DNA from: Pseudomonas sp. PSE14
Lineage (GTDB): Bacteria > Pseudomonadota > Gammaproteobacteria > Pseudomonadales > Pseudomonadaceae
NCBI RefSeq assembly: GCF_029203285.1
Contig: NZ_CP115669.1
Span: forward strand, 1,178,001-1,242,000
Length of the DNA stretch: 64,000 nt
Direction of reading: 5' to 3'
How positions within the stretch are numbered: position 1 is the first letter of the stretch; every line of letters begins with the position of its first letter. Shown piece by piece: positions 42,558-50,727 of the stretch. The notes beneath the pieces were generated by a model that was not told the DNA's origin, searched no databases, and saw nothing but the letters and a program-made list of their open reading frames with translations. A program made the translations under genes and the position numbers.

Positions 42558-43599
42558 TCAGATGCGGAAGCTGTCCACCAACTGGCGCAGACGGCCGGCC
42601 TGGTTCTCCAGGTCGGCGCAGGCGCGCAGGGTGGCCTGGAGGTTTTCCACGCCTTCCTGGTTCAGGGTGTTGATCTCGGTGATGTCCATGTTCAGCGAGT
42701 CGACCACGGCGGTCTGCTCCTCGGTGGCGGTGGCCACCGACTGGTTCATCGAGTCGATCTCGCCGATGCGGTGGGTGACGCTGGCCAGGCGCTCGCCGGC
42801 GCGGTTGGCGATCTCCACGCTTTCCAGGCTGTAGCGCTGGCTTTCGGTCATGGTGTCCACGGCTTCGCGGGCGCCGACCTGCAGTTCTTCGATCATCTTC
42901 TGGATCTGCTGGGCGGATTCCTGGGCGCGGTGGGCCAGGTTGCGCACCTCATCGGCGACCACGGCGAAACCACGGCCGGCTTCCCCGGCGCGGGCGGCTT
43001 CGATGGCGGCGTTCAGCGCCAGCAGGTTGGTCTGCTCGGAGATGCCTTTGATCACTTCGAGGATCTGGCCGATGTTCACCGTGCGGCTGTTCAGCGCCTC
43101 GATGTTGGCGCAGGCGGAGCTGATCTTGTCCGACAGCTGGTTCATCGCGCTGATGGTCTGCTCGACCACCTGGCGGCCATCGCCGGCCTGGTGCGAGGCA
43201 TCGGTGGCATGGTGCGAGGCGTCGGCGGCGTTGCGGGCGATCTCCTGGGCGGCGGCACCCAGCTCGTTGATCGCGGCGGCCACGCTGTTGGTGCGGTTGG
43301 CCTGCTCGTCGGAGTTGCTCATGGACGAGTTGGAGGCGTTGACCACCAGCTGCGAAACGTCATGCAGACTACGCGCGGTGGAGGCCACTTCGCGGATGGA
43401 TTCGTGGATGCGCTCGACGAAGCGGTTGAAGGCATTGGCCAGCACGCCGAACTCGTCGTTGCTGGCGACTTTCAGCCGCTGGGTGAGGTCGCCGTCGCCC
43501 TGGGCGATGTCCTGCATGGCGCGGCCCATGTCGTTCAGCGGGGCCATCAGTACGCGGATCAGCATGCCCAGCAGGAGCAGGATGGCGACGATGGCGATG
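42505..43599. repeat. Duplicated block, copy 2 (chemoreceptor signalling half plus terminator)
   Basis: The partner of 40248-41342; see that entry. Here the left edge lies inside a complete REP arm, while copy 1 has only the inner part of the arm, so the duplicated sequence begins within the repeat. Confidence 0.93.
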
Positions 43600-44453
43600 A
43601 CCGTGGCGATGATGGCCGAGGTGCGGAAGTCGCTGAGCATCGAATAGGCCGCGCCCTTGTCCAGTACCAGGGCGACGTACCAGGTCACGCCCGGCAGGCC
43701 TTTCACCGGGGACATGGAGACCAGTTGGTCTTCACCATCGAGGCTGACTTCCTGCACGCCGGTCTGCACCTTCGGGGCGCCCTGCGGGTAGATGTCGGAG
43801 AGGTTCTTGAAGATCTGCTGGCTGTCCGGGTGCAGCAGGATCTTGCCGGCGTCGCTGACCAGGAAGGCGTAGCCGTTACCGTCGAACTTCAGCGAGTTGA
43901 TGATGGCGGTGATGGTTTCCAGCTTCATGTCGCCGGCAGCGACGCCGATCAGCTGGCCGTTGCGCATCACCGGCATGGACATGGCGAGGATCTGCTCGTT
44001 GGTGCCGGCGTCGAGGAACGGCTCGGTGACGATCAGGCGGCCAGCGGCCACGGCATCCTTGTACCAGCCGCGCTGGCGCGGGTCATAGCCATCGGGCATC
44101 GGTGCATAGGGGCGCATGGTGAACACGCCGCTGGCGGCTTCGCCGAGGTAGACCGATTCGAAATTCTTCTGGAACACCGCCTGCTCCAGCACGTGCTGGA
44201 TGCGCTCGGGCGTCGGTTCGCCGTCGGCCAGTTGCGCGGCTTCGCTCTCCACCAGGTGGATGCGGCCTTCCAGCCAGCTCTGGATGTTGCTGGCGGTCAG
44301 GCTGCCGACCTCGGTCAGTTTGGAGTCGGTGGCGTCGTGGATCGCCTCGCGTTGGCGGAAGTCGTTGAAGAGGATGAAGCAGGCGAAGGCGAAGATGACC
44401 ACGAGGGAGGCCGCCAGAAGGATCTTCTTGGCGAAGGACAGCGAGCGAAGCAT
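42558..44453 (-). CDS. Methyl-accepting chemotaxis protein, PctC/PctA-like (dCache)
   Basis: A 631-residue chemoreceptor with TM1 (SFAKKILLAASLVVIFAFACF), a dCache sensor, TM2, HAMP and the standard signalling tip. The sensor differs clearly from its neighbour: the motif is kept as DGYDPRQRGWYKDA, but the next contact segment is TEPFLD (Phe for Tyr), and the Asp segment reads GVAAGDMKLE. A different ligand range, still of the amino acid or amine type, is likely. Position next to flp matches pctC in PAO1. A sigma-28 promoter lies 43 bases upstream of the start. Confidence 0.9.
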   Translation of the reverse strand: MLRSLSFAKKILLAASLVVIFAFACFILFNDFRQREAIHDATDSKLTEVGSLTASNIQSWLEGRIHLVESEAAQLADGEPTPERIQHVLEQAVFQKNFESVYLGEAASGVFTMRPYAPMPDGYDPRQRGWYKDAVAAGRLIVTEPFLDAGTNEQILAMSMPVMRNGQLIGVAAGDMKLETITAIINSLKFDGNGYAFLVSDAGKILLHPDSQQIFKNLSDIYPQGAPKVQTGVQEVSLDGEDQLVSMSPVKGLPGVTWYVALVLDKGAAYSMLSDFRTSAIIATVIAIVAILLLLGMLIRVLMAPLNDMGRAMQDIAQGDGDLTQRLKVASNDEFGVLANAFNRFVERIHESIREVASTARSLHDVSQLVVNASNSSMSNSDEQANRTNSVAAAINELGAAAQEIARNAADASHHATDASHQAGDGRQVVEQTISAMNQLSDKISSACANIEALNSRTVNIGQILEVIKGISEQTNLLALNAAIEAARAGEAGRGFAVVADEVRNLAHRAQESAQQIQKMIEELQVGAREAVDTMTESQRYSLESVEIANRAGERLASVTHRIGEIDSMNQSVATATEEQTAVVDSLNMDITEINTLNQEGVENLQATLRACADLENQAGRLRQLVDSFRI

Positions 44454-44495
44454 CGGTAAAGCATCCTGCAGGTGGAACGAAGGGGTAGGCAGGAT

Positions 44496-44522
44496 GTGTC
44501 GGCAATATTCGGCAGGACTTTA
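44496..44522 (-). promoter_or_regulatory. Sigma-28 (FliA) promoter for second chemoreceptor
   Basis: Read on the minus strand: TAAAGTCC, N11, GCCGACAC, which is TAAA-N15-GCCGACAC. The consensus is TAAAGTTT-N11-GCCGATAA: the -35 and spacing are ideal and six of eight -10 positions match. It sits 43-69 bases upstream of the chemoreceptor ATG, tying expression to the flagellar regulon. Confidence 0.72.
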
Positions 44523-44524
44523 GT

Positions 44525-44565
44525 GAAAAGATAAGCGTCCGGAGGAAATGTGCCATTTCCTCCGG
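44525..44565 (-). terminator. Terminator of flp
   Basis: CCGGAGGAAATG, loop TGC, CATTTCCTCCGG: a perfect 12-base stem 17 bases after the flp stop on the minus strand, followed on that strand by a T-rich stretch (CTTATCTTTTC). It overlaps the edge of the chemoreceptor's sigma-28 promoter region. Confidence 0.72.
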
Positions 44566-44581
44566 TTCGATTGCCTGTCAC

Positions 44582-44803
44582 TTACTGTGCAGCGTTAGAG
44601 CCGGCGAGTGCATCTTGAACTGCTGTCATCAGCTCCCCGACTTTTTCTCCGATTGGGCCGGCTGCAGTCAAAAGAGCGATGGAAATCAGACCAGCGATAA
44701 CTGCGTATTCAATGGCAGTGGCGCCTTCGCGGTCCTGCAGGAAGGACTTGATCTTGCAGTACGCACTAAGCGGAAGTTCTTTCACAGCGATCTTGATATC
44801 CAT
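44582..44803 (-). CDS. flp: Type IVb pilin Flp
   Basis: The major subunit of the Flp (Tad) pilus: a 73-residue prepilin with a 26-residue-class leader. The start MDIKIAVKELPL has GGAG eight bases upstream. The prepilin site reads REG-ATAIEYAVIAGLISIALL: Gly at -1, Glu at +5 and Tyr at +6, the hallmark of Flp pilins, followed by a hydrophobic helix. The short C-terminus (EKVGELMTAVQDAL) is amphipathic. FppA (55536-56024) should cleave it. It is transcribed away from the rcp-tad operon. Confidence 0.95.
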   Translation of the reverse strand: MDIKIAVKELPLSAYCKIKSFLQDREGATAIEYAVIAGLISIALLTAAGPIGEKVGELMTAVQDALAGSNAAQ

Positions 44804-45173
44804 GGCCGTAGCTCCGTGCACGCTCGACATCCAGGGCGGGGCGCCCCGACTTCACCGTCAGGCTAGGCTTCGCATGGCAGAATGCAATTGCTCAAATAGC
44901 GCTAATACCAAAGTTATAGTCATGGAGAAGTAGAGCTAACTGAGGATTGGAATTTTCTCGTGGCCATTTGACGCTATTCCCACAGCAACTAAATTCTGCT
45001 TTGGAACTAGCAGAAGCTAATTATGAGGAATGCTTCTTATCGAAGTTCCTCGGCGGGCCGAGAAATAACAATAAGGGTCTGAAGGACGTATACCGGCATT
45101 CCCGGTGTTGTGGCTTCCGATCAGGCTGTGGACCACCGGTCCACTCATCCCGATAACACGCAAGGATGTGGTC
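44804..45173. promoter_or_regulatory. flp-rcpC divergent regulatory region
   Basis: 370 bases, clearly richer in A+T than the flanks, with no credible gene. Two inverted repeats stand out: GAGGAA-TG-CTTC/GAAG-TTCCTC (45025-45051, one 2-base bulge) and GTGGACC-ACC-GGTCCAC (45128-45144), the latter 30 bases before the rcpC ATG. PprB is known to activate both flp and the rcp-tad genes in P. aeruginosa, so its sites should be here; I cannot say which element is the site. Confidence 0.55.
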
Positions 45174-46088
45174 ATGAATAGCAAGGTGCTGATGGCTTTC
45201 GCCGGGCTGTTGCTGTTGTGTGCTGGGGTTGTGGGTTATCTGGGATTGTCGGTGGGGAAGCCGGCGGCGCCGGTCGCCGGCGCGATGCAGCAGGTGGCGC
45301 CCGCGGCGATGGCGGAGGCGGACAAGCTGCAACGTACACCTGTGGTGGTGGCTCGCCGTGAACTTGCGGCACTGACAGTGATTGGCAAGGACGATCTTGC
45401 CGTTGAACTGCTGCACACGGCTCCGAAAGGGAGCTATCCCAAGCCCGAGGCGTTGATCGGGCAGCGCGTCTGGGTCACGGTACCTGCCGGCAGCATTCTT
45501 TCCGCGGCGCTGATGGAGCCGGGTGGCCCGCTGGCGCGGACCATCCGTTCGGACGAGCGGGCCATGGCCATTGCGGTGGACGAGGTGATTGGCGGCGGCG
45601 GCTTCGTGCTCCCCGGTGATTACGTTGACGTGATGCTTTTCGTGAAGGATCAGCAGGGTACTGATCGCATCGTCAGTGCCCAGGTCGTGCTGCCCGGCGT
45701 GCGCGTCCTGACCTATGGCGAGCAGATCGCCGTCGCCAATGATGGCCAGGCGCGCAATGCCGGTGACCCGAAGGACAAGACGCCGCGCCCGCCGCGCACC
45801 GCGGTGCTGGCCGTGCCGGCCGAGGCGGCCTCGCGCCTGATGCTGGCCAGCCAGGCCGGCTCGCTGCGCCTGGCGGTGCGCAGCAAGGACGAGAATCTCT
45901 ACGAGAAGGAGCAGCAGGGGCGCTATATACAGGCATCGCTGAATGCGTCCGGCAGCCAGCCGATCACCCTCGAACAATTGCTCGGCAAGGCTCGTTCTGC
46001 GCCGGCCGCACGCCAGGTTTCGGCGCCGGAGGTGAGTTCGGGCATCGTGGTCTATCGCGGTACCACCGTCACCCGTGAAGCACATTGA
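45174..46088 (+). CDS. rcpC: Flp pilus assembly protein RcpC (CpaB)
   Basis: A 304-residue periplasmic protein anchored by one N-terminal helix (KVLMAFAGLLLLCAGVVGYLGL). It contains an SAF-type domain (RTPVVVARRELAALTVIGKDDLAVE) and the CpaB-like region LPGDYVDVMLFVKDQ. In Tad systems it helps build the outer-membrane gate with RcpA. AAGGA lies nine bases before the ATG. rcpA follows after 15 bases; both begin the ten-gene rcp-tad run. Confidence 0.92.
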   Translation: MNSKVLMAFAGLLLLCAGVVGYLGLSVGKPAAPVAGAMQQVAPAAMAEADKLQRTPVVVARRELAALTVIGKDDLAVELLHTAPKGSYPKPEALIGQRVWVTVPAGSILSAALMEPGGPLARTIRSDERAMAIAVDEVIGGGGFVLPGDYVDVMLFVKDQQGTDRIVSAQVVLPGVRVLTYGEQIAVANDGQARNAGDPKDKTPRPPRTAVLAVPAEAASRLMLASQAGSLRLAVRSKDENLYEKEQQGRYIQASLNASGSQPITLEQLLGKARSAPAARQVSAPEVSSGIVVYRGTTVTREAH

Positions 46089-46103
46089 GCAAGGAGTGCA
46101 TCG

Positions 46104-47336
46104 ATGTCCAAGCGCTTCATCCTGTCGCTGGCCGCGCTTCTGGCCTGTGCCGTCCACTCCGCAGCGCAGGCAGTGCCGAGCGCCTGTGCCGGATTCGCCG
46201 GCCAGCAACTGAATCTCGACGTTCAGCAGGGCGCCCAGCTCGATCAGCAACTGCCGGTGCCGATCAAGCGCCTAGCCATTGGCGATCCGAACATTGCCGA
46301 TGTGCAGGTGGTCGACAAGCGTGACTTCCTCGTCACCGGCAAGGCCGAGGGCCTGACCAGCCTGTTGATCTGGACCCCTTGCAGCGACCAGCCGATGAGC
46401 AGCGTGGTGCGCGTCGGTTCGCGGGCTATCGCCGATGCGGGAGGGGCGCCAGGCAACCTTGCCACAGGCCTGTCCAATCAGGTGCAGACCGACATCCGTT
46501 TCGTCGAGGTCAGCCGCAGCAAACTCAAACAGGCCAGCACTTCGCTGGTGCGGCGGGGTTCCAATACCTTCGTACTGGGATCGCCGGGCAGCCTGGGGAA
46601 CTTGACGGTCGATCCCATAGGCAATCTGGATGGCACCTTCGGCAATGCCAATGGCGGTTTCAACATCATCTGGGGCGGCGGCAGCAGCAAGTGGCTGGGC
46701 TTCATCAATGCCCTGGAAGGCAGCGGCTTCGCCTATACCCTGGCGCGCCCGAGCCTGGTGGCGACCAGTGGTCAGAGTGCCTCGTTCCTGGCCGGCGGTG
46801 AGTTCCCCATTCCCGTGCCCAACGGCAATAACGACACCATCACCATCCAGTACAAGGAGTTCGGCGTGCGCCTGACCCTGACGCCTACGGTGATGAGCGA
46901 CAAGCGCATCGCCCTGAAGGTGGCGCCTGAGGTCAGCGAACTGGACTTCTCCAGCGGCATCCGCACCAACGACATCGCGGTGCCGGCACTGACCGTGCGA
47001 CGCACCGACACCAGCGTGATGCTGGCCGATGGCGAGAGCTTCGTGATCAGCGGGCTGATCAGCAGCAGCACCATCAGCAACATCGACAAGTTTCCCTTCC
47101 TCGGCAACATCCCGGTGATCGGCGCGCTGTTCCGCTCCTCGAGCCTGGACAAGGACGACCGTGAGCTGTTGATGATCGTCACGCCGCACCTGGTCCAGCC
47201 GCTGGCGGCGACCGCGTCGTTGCCAACGCTGCCGGGGGAAGGTCTGCGCAAGTACGACCCCGGGTTCGGTGAGTTCTATTTCCTCGAAGACGGCCGCTTC
47301 GATCAGCGCAAGGCCAGCAGCGGGATGTCGCGCTGA
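46104..47336 (+). CDS. rcpA: Flp pilus secretin RcpA (CpaC)
   Basis: A 410-residue outer-membrane secretin that forms the pilus exit channel. Signal peptide (FILSLAALLACAVHSAAQA), then an N-terminal pilus-assembly domain (LAIGDPNIADVQVVDKRDFLVTGKAEG, near residues 54-80), the N-domain VQTDIRFVEVSRSKLKQ and the C-terminal secretin barrel (FGVRLTLTPTVMSDKRIALKVAPEVSELDF, VPALTVRRTDTSVMLADGESFVISGL). It ends one base into the next reading frame but the true tadZ start lies 65 bases on. Confidence 0.94.
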   Translation: MSKRFILSLAALLACAVHSAAQAVPSACAGFAGQQLNLDVQQGAQLDQQLPVPIKRLAIGDPNIADVQVVDKRDFLVTGKAEGLTSLLIWTPCSDQPMSSVVRVGSRAIADAGGAPGNLATGLSNQVQTDIRFVEVSRSKLKQASTSLVRRGSNTFVLGSPGSLGNLTVDPIGNLDGTFGNANGGFNIIWGGGSSKWLGFINALEGSGFAYTLARPSLVATSGQSASFLAGGEFPIPVPNGNNDTITIQYKEFGVRLTLTPTVMSDKRIALKVAPEVSELDFSSGIRTNDIAVPALTVRRTDTSVMLADGESFVISGLISSSTISNIDKFPFLGNIPVIGALFRSSSLDKDDRELLMIVTPHLVQPLAATASLPTLPGEGLRKYDPGFGEFYFLEDGRFDQRKASSGMSR

Positions 47337-47401
47337 TGGATACCTATGACGCGGCATCCCGCCAGAAAACGGGCCGCAGGGAACGGGAAGGGAGCGACAG
47401 C

Positions 47402-48586
47402 ATGAGTCAGACATTCGTCGCACTGGTACAGCATCCCGGTGAGCAGGAGTGGTTGCAGAACAGCCTAGCCAGCTGTGGACAGGTGGTGGTGGCCAACAGT
47501 GGAACCCTGGAAGAGCTGCTGGCGCTGCTCGATGTCACCGGTGCCAGCGTCCTGTTCACCAGCCTGAACAAGGCCAACCTCGTGGCGCAGAGTTCGTTGG
47601 TCGAGGGCCTGGTCTCGGCCCGGCCGCTGCTCTCGGTGGTGGCGGTGGGCGATGGCCTGGACAACCAGCTGGTGCTGGCGGCGATGCGTGCCGGCGCCCG
47701 TGACTTCGTCACTTACGGTGCCCGCGCCAGCGAGCTGAGCGGCCTGGTCCGCCGCCTCGGTGGACGCCTGCCCAGCGTGCCGGTGAGTGCCGCGCGGCAG
47801 GGTGAGCTCGTGAGCCTGGTGAGCGCACGGCCGGACGCCGATGGCGCCTTCGTGGCGCTGCACCTGGCCCTGGCGCTGCAACGCCAGGCGGATAACCGCG
47901 TGCTGCTGGTGGATATCGGCCAGCCCAGTGCAGAGGCGCTGGCGATTCTCGGTATGGAGTCGGCCTTCAGCTTCGCCGATGCCATGCGCAACCTGCGCCG
48001 TCTCGACCAGACGCTGATCGACAGCGCCTTTACCCGTCATGACTCCGGGCTGCGCATCCTCAGTTTGTCGGATGAGCCGGGCATCCTGGAGCGCGTCACT
48101 ACCGCCGAGATCTATCTGCTGCTGGGCAACTTGCGCAGCGCGTTTACCCATGTGCTGATCAACCTTACCGGCGTTGCCGAGGGAGAGCTCAGCGGCCAGC
48201 TGTTGGCACAAGCCAACCGCATACTGTGGCTGGTGGATCAGAGCGTGCCCTCCTGCAAGAAGGGGCTGGAGCGCCTGCGCCGGCTGCGGGAGCGCAGTAC
48301 TGCGCTCCCGCGCATCGAACTGCTGATCGAGCGCTACTGGCCGTCCGTGCCGCCGGACTCGGCGGCCCTGGGCAAGATGTTCGGCCTGGAACTGTTCGGC
48401 GTGCTGCCAGCCTCGCCGGAGGCGCGACTGCGGGCGAAGAACATCGGCCAGAGCCTGTTCGACCTGTCGCCGCGCGACCCGCTGACGGTGAAATTGCGCG
48501 ACCTGGCGGACAATCTTGGCTCGACGGTTAGCGAAAGGCCAAGACGCTTCGCCTGGCTCGGTTGGCCGAAGGCGGTGCGGCCATGA
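47402..48586 (+). CDS. tadZ: Tad pilus localisation ATPase-like protein TadZ
   Basis: A 394-residue ParA/MinD-fold protein that positions the Tad machine. The start MSQTFVALVQHPGE is supported by GGGAAGGGAGC just upstream; the longer frame begins at the rcpA stop. The N-terminal half is receiver-like (FTSLNKANLVAQSSLVEGL). The ATPase half should begin with KGGxGKT but I read SLVSARPDADGAFVALHL, so the Walker A lysines are missing, as in other atypical TadZ proteins. It overlaps tadA (ATGA). Confidence 0.9.
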   Translation: MSQTFVALVQHPGEQEWLQNSLASCGQVVVANSGTLEELLALLDVTGASVLFTSLNKANLVAQSSLVEGLVSARPLLSVVAVGDGLDNQLVLAAMRAGARDFVTYGARASELSGLVRRLGGRLPSVPVSAARQGELVSLVSARPDADGAFVALHLALALQRQADNRVLLVDIGQPSAEALAILGMESAFSFADAMRNLRRLDQTLIDSAFTRHDSGLRILSLSDEPGILERVTTAEIYLLLGNLRSAFTHVLINLTGVAEGELSGQLLAQANRILWLVDQSVPSCKKGLERLRRLRERSTALPRIELLIERYWPSVPPDSAALGKMFGLELFGVLPASPEARLRAKNIGQSLFDLSPRDPLTVKLRDLADNLGSTVSERPRRFAWLGWPKAVRP

Positions 48587-49830
48587 GCTACGGCAGCGAC
48601 GGCTTTTCCGGGCGTCATGACCAGGACCTGCAAGCGCTGAAAATGCGCCTGCACCGCTACATCATCGACGAGATCGACGAAGACGGCATGAACCTGCTGG
48701 AAGGCGCCCGCCCGGCAGTGGCCCAGTACGTCTCGGAGAAGGTCAGCGAGTACGCCGCGCGCCGCCAGCTGGCGATTTCGCGCTACGAACTCGACCGCCT
48801 CGCCGAAGAGGTGGTGGATGAGCTGACCGGTTTCGGCCCGTTGGAAATCCTGCTGCGCGATCCGAACATCTCGGAAATCCTGGTCAACGGCCCCGACCGG
48901 GTTTTCGTCGAACATGCTGGCCGGCTGTACCAGAGCGACCTCCGCTTCATCGACGATCACCATGTGCAGCGGGTGATCCAGCGCATCCTCGCGCCGCTGG
49001 GGCGGCGTCTGGACGAGTCCAGTCCGATGGTCGATGCGCGCCTGCCCGACGGTAGCCGGGTCAACGCGATCATTCCGCCGGTGGCGCTGGATGGGCCCTG
49101 CCTGTCGATCCGAAAATTCAGCAAGGAACTGCTCAAGAGCGCCGACCTGCTGGGTTACCAGAGCGTCGACGAGCCGATGCTGGCGTTCCTCCGCCAGGCG
49201 GTGGAGAGCCGCTGCAACATCCTCATCAGCGGCGGCACCGGCACCGGCAAGACCACGTTGCTCAACGTGATGAGCAGCTTCATCGACGAGCGTGAACGCA
49301 TCGTCACCATCGAGGACACCGCCGAGCTGCAACTGGGCCATAACCACGTGGTGCGCCTGGAAACCCGGCCGCCGAACGCCGAGGGGTTTGGTGAGGTCAC
49401 CGCCCGCGAGCTGATCCGCAACGCCCTGCGGATGCGCCCGGACCGCATCATCCTCGGCGAGATCCGTGGGGTGGAAGTACTCGACGTATTGCAGGCGATG
49501 AACACTGGCCACGACGGTTCGATGAGCACCGTGCACGCCAACTCCGCCATGGACTCGCTGCTGCGCCTGGAGATGCTGGTCGGCCTGACCGGCCAGCGGG
49601 TGCCGGAGCAGACACTGCGGCAGATGCTCTGCTCGGCACTGGACATCATCGTGCAGATCACCCGTCTGGCCAGCGGTCGGCGCTGCATCAGCGAGATCAT
49701 TGAAGTGCTGGAAGTACGTGATGGGGTGTACGTCACCAACTCCCTGTTCAGCCTCGATCGCCGTGGCAGCGGGCAATTCGTCCGCACCGCGCAGCCGGGC
49801 GGGCTTAAGTTCCGCCAGGTGGTGGTATGA
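48583..49830 (+). CDS. tadA: Tad secretion ATPase TadA (CpaF)
   Basis: A 415-residue hexameric type II/IV-type ATPase that powers Flp pilus assembly. The start overlaps the tadZ stop; an in-frame ATG 21 bases earlier lies inside tadZ. Walker A is SGGTGTGKTTLLNV (near residues 218-231), followed by TIEDTAELQLGH (Asp box), DRIILGEIRGVEVLDVLQAMNTGHDG (Walker B) and the His box STVHANSAMDSLLRLE. It overlaps tadB by four bases. Confidence 0.96.
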   Translation: MSYGSDGFSGRHDQDLQALKMRLHRYIIDEIDEDGMNLLEGARPAVAQYVSEKVSEYAARRQLAISRYELDRLAEEVVDELTGFGPLEILLRDPNISEILVNGPDRVFVEHAGRLYQSDLRFIDDHHVQRVIQRILAPLGRRLDESSPMVDARLPDGSRVNAIIPPVALDGPCLSIRKFSKELLKSADLLGYQSVDEPMLAFLRQAVESRCNILISGGTGTGKTTLLNVMSSFIDERERIVTIEDTAELQLGHNHVVRLETRPPNAEGFGEVTARELIRNALRMRPDRIILGEIRGVEVLDVLQAMNTGHDGSMSTVHANSAMDSLLRLEMLVGLTGQRVPEQTLRQMLCSALDIIVQITRLASGRRCISEIIEVLEVRDGVYVTNSLFSLDRRGSGQFVRTAQPGGLKFRQVVV

Positions 49831-50717
49831 GCGGCGCCCTGTTGCTGGCCGCAGTCAGCCTGGTGCTGGCTCTCTTTGGACTGCTGACCGGTGTCATGGC
49901 CTGGCGTACGCGACACAACGAGCAGGTGCTGCGCCGCCTGAGCGGCGGCAGCTCACTAACGGCAGAAGCGGCGCGCGGCCGCAGCAGCCACTGGCTGGCA
50001 CGACGCATGCGCCGCGCGGGTGTTACCGACATGCGCCGCTGGCTGCTGTGTTTCGGCGTGGCGGCGCTGGTGATGGGGGGGCTCGGCGCCCGCCTGGGCG
50101 GTGCGCTTGGAGCGCTGGGCGCTGTTGTATTGGCGCTGGCCGGCGGACATGTGCTGCTCAACGTGCTGTACCAGCGCCGTCTGAAACGGATGATCCGGCA
50201 AATGCCCAACTTCCTCGACCAGGTGGTGCGCAGCCTGCACTCCGGGCGCACCCTGGGAGATGCCATTGCCCAATCGGTGAACGCCTCGGATGACCCTCTG
50301 CGGGAAGTCTTCAGCCTGGCGAACAATCACGTACAGCTCGGTATCAGCCTGCCCGAGGCACTGCAGGAAGTGGCGGAGCTGTATGACGTGGAGGAGCTTC
50401 ACGTGTTTTCCCTTGGGGTGGCGGTGAACCATCGCTACGGCGGCAACACCACGGACCTTCTGGAAAACATCATCAAGGTCATCCACGAGCGGGAAAAACT
50501 TAGCCGGCAGTTGCGCGCGATGACCGGCGAGACCCGTCTCAGCGCCCTGGTACTGGCGCTCCTGCCGGTGAGTCTCGGGGCCTACATCCTGCTCACCAAC
50601 CCCGGCTACCTGATGAACATGTGGCTCGACAGCAGCGGGCGCTGGCTGCTGCTGACCTCCCTCGGACTGCAGGTGCTGGGGTGCTACACGCTCTGGCGCA
50701 TGCTCAAGAGTGTCTAG
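49827..50717 (+). CDS. tadB: Tad pilus membrane protein TadB
   Basis: A 296-residue inner-membrane platform protein of the type II secretion F family. An N-terminal helix (ALLLAAVSLVLALFGLLTGVM), central helices, a cytoplasmic GspF-like stretch (PNFLDQVVRSLHSGRTLGDAI, then REVFSLANNHVQLGISLPEALQ), and two C-terminal helices are visible. TadB and TadC together form the platform for pilin extraction. The start overlaps the tadA stop by ATGA. Confidence 0.93.
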   Translation: MSGALLLAAVSLVLALFGLLTGVMAWRTRHNEQVLRRLSGGSSLTAEAARGRSSHWLARRMRRAGVTDMRRWLLCFGVAALVMGGLGARLGGALGALGAVVLALAGGHVLLNVLYQRRLKRMIRQMPNFLDQVVRSLHSGRTLGDAIAQSVNASDDPLREVFSLANNHVQLGISLPEALQEVAELYDVEELHVFSLGVAVNHRYGGNTTDLLENIIKVIHEREKLSRQLRAMTGETRLSALVLALLPVSLGAYILLTNPGYLMNMWLDSSGRWLLLTSLGLQVLGCYTLWRMLKSV

Positions 50718-50727
50718 GAGACCTGGA

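Noticed and set aside
44947-45156. 69-residue ORF in the flp-rcpC gap
   Set aside because: No ribosome site, unusual composition, and it lies across the inverted repeats of the regulatory region; better explained as non-coding.
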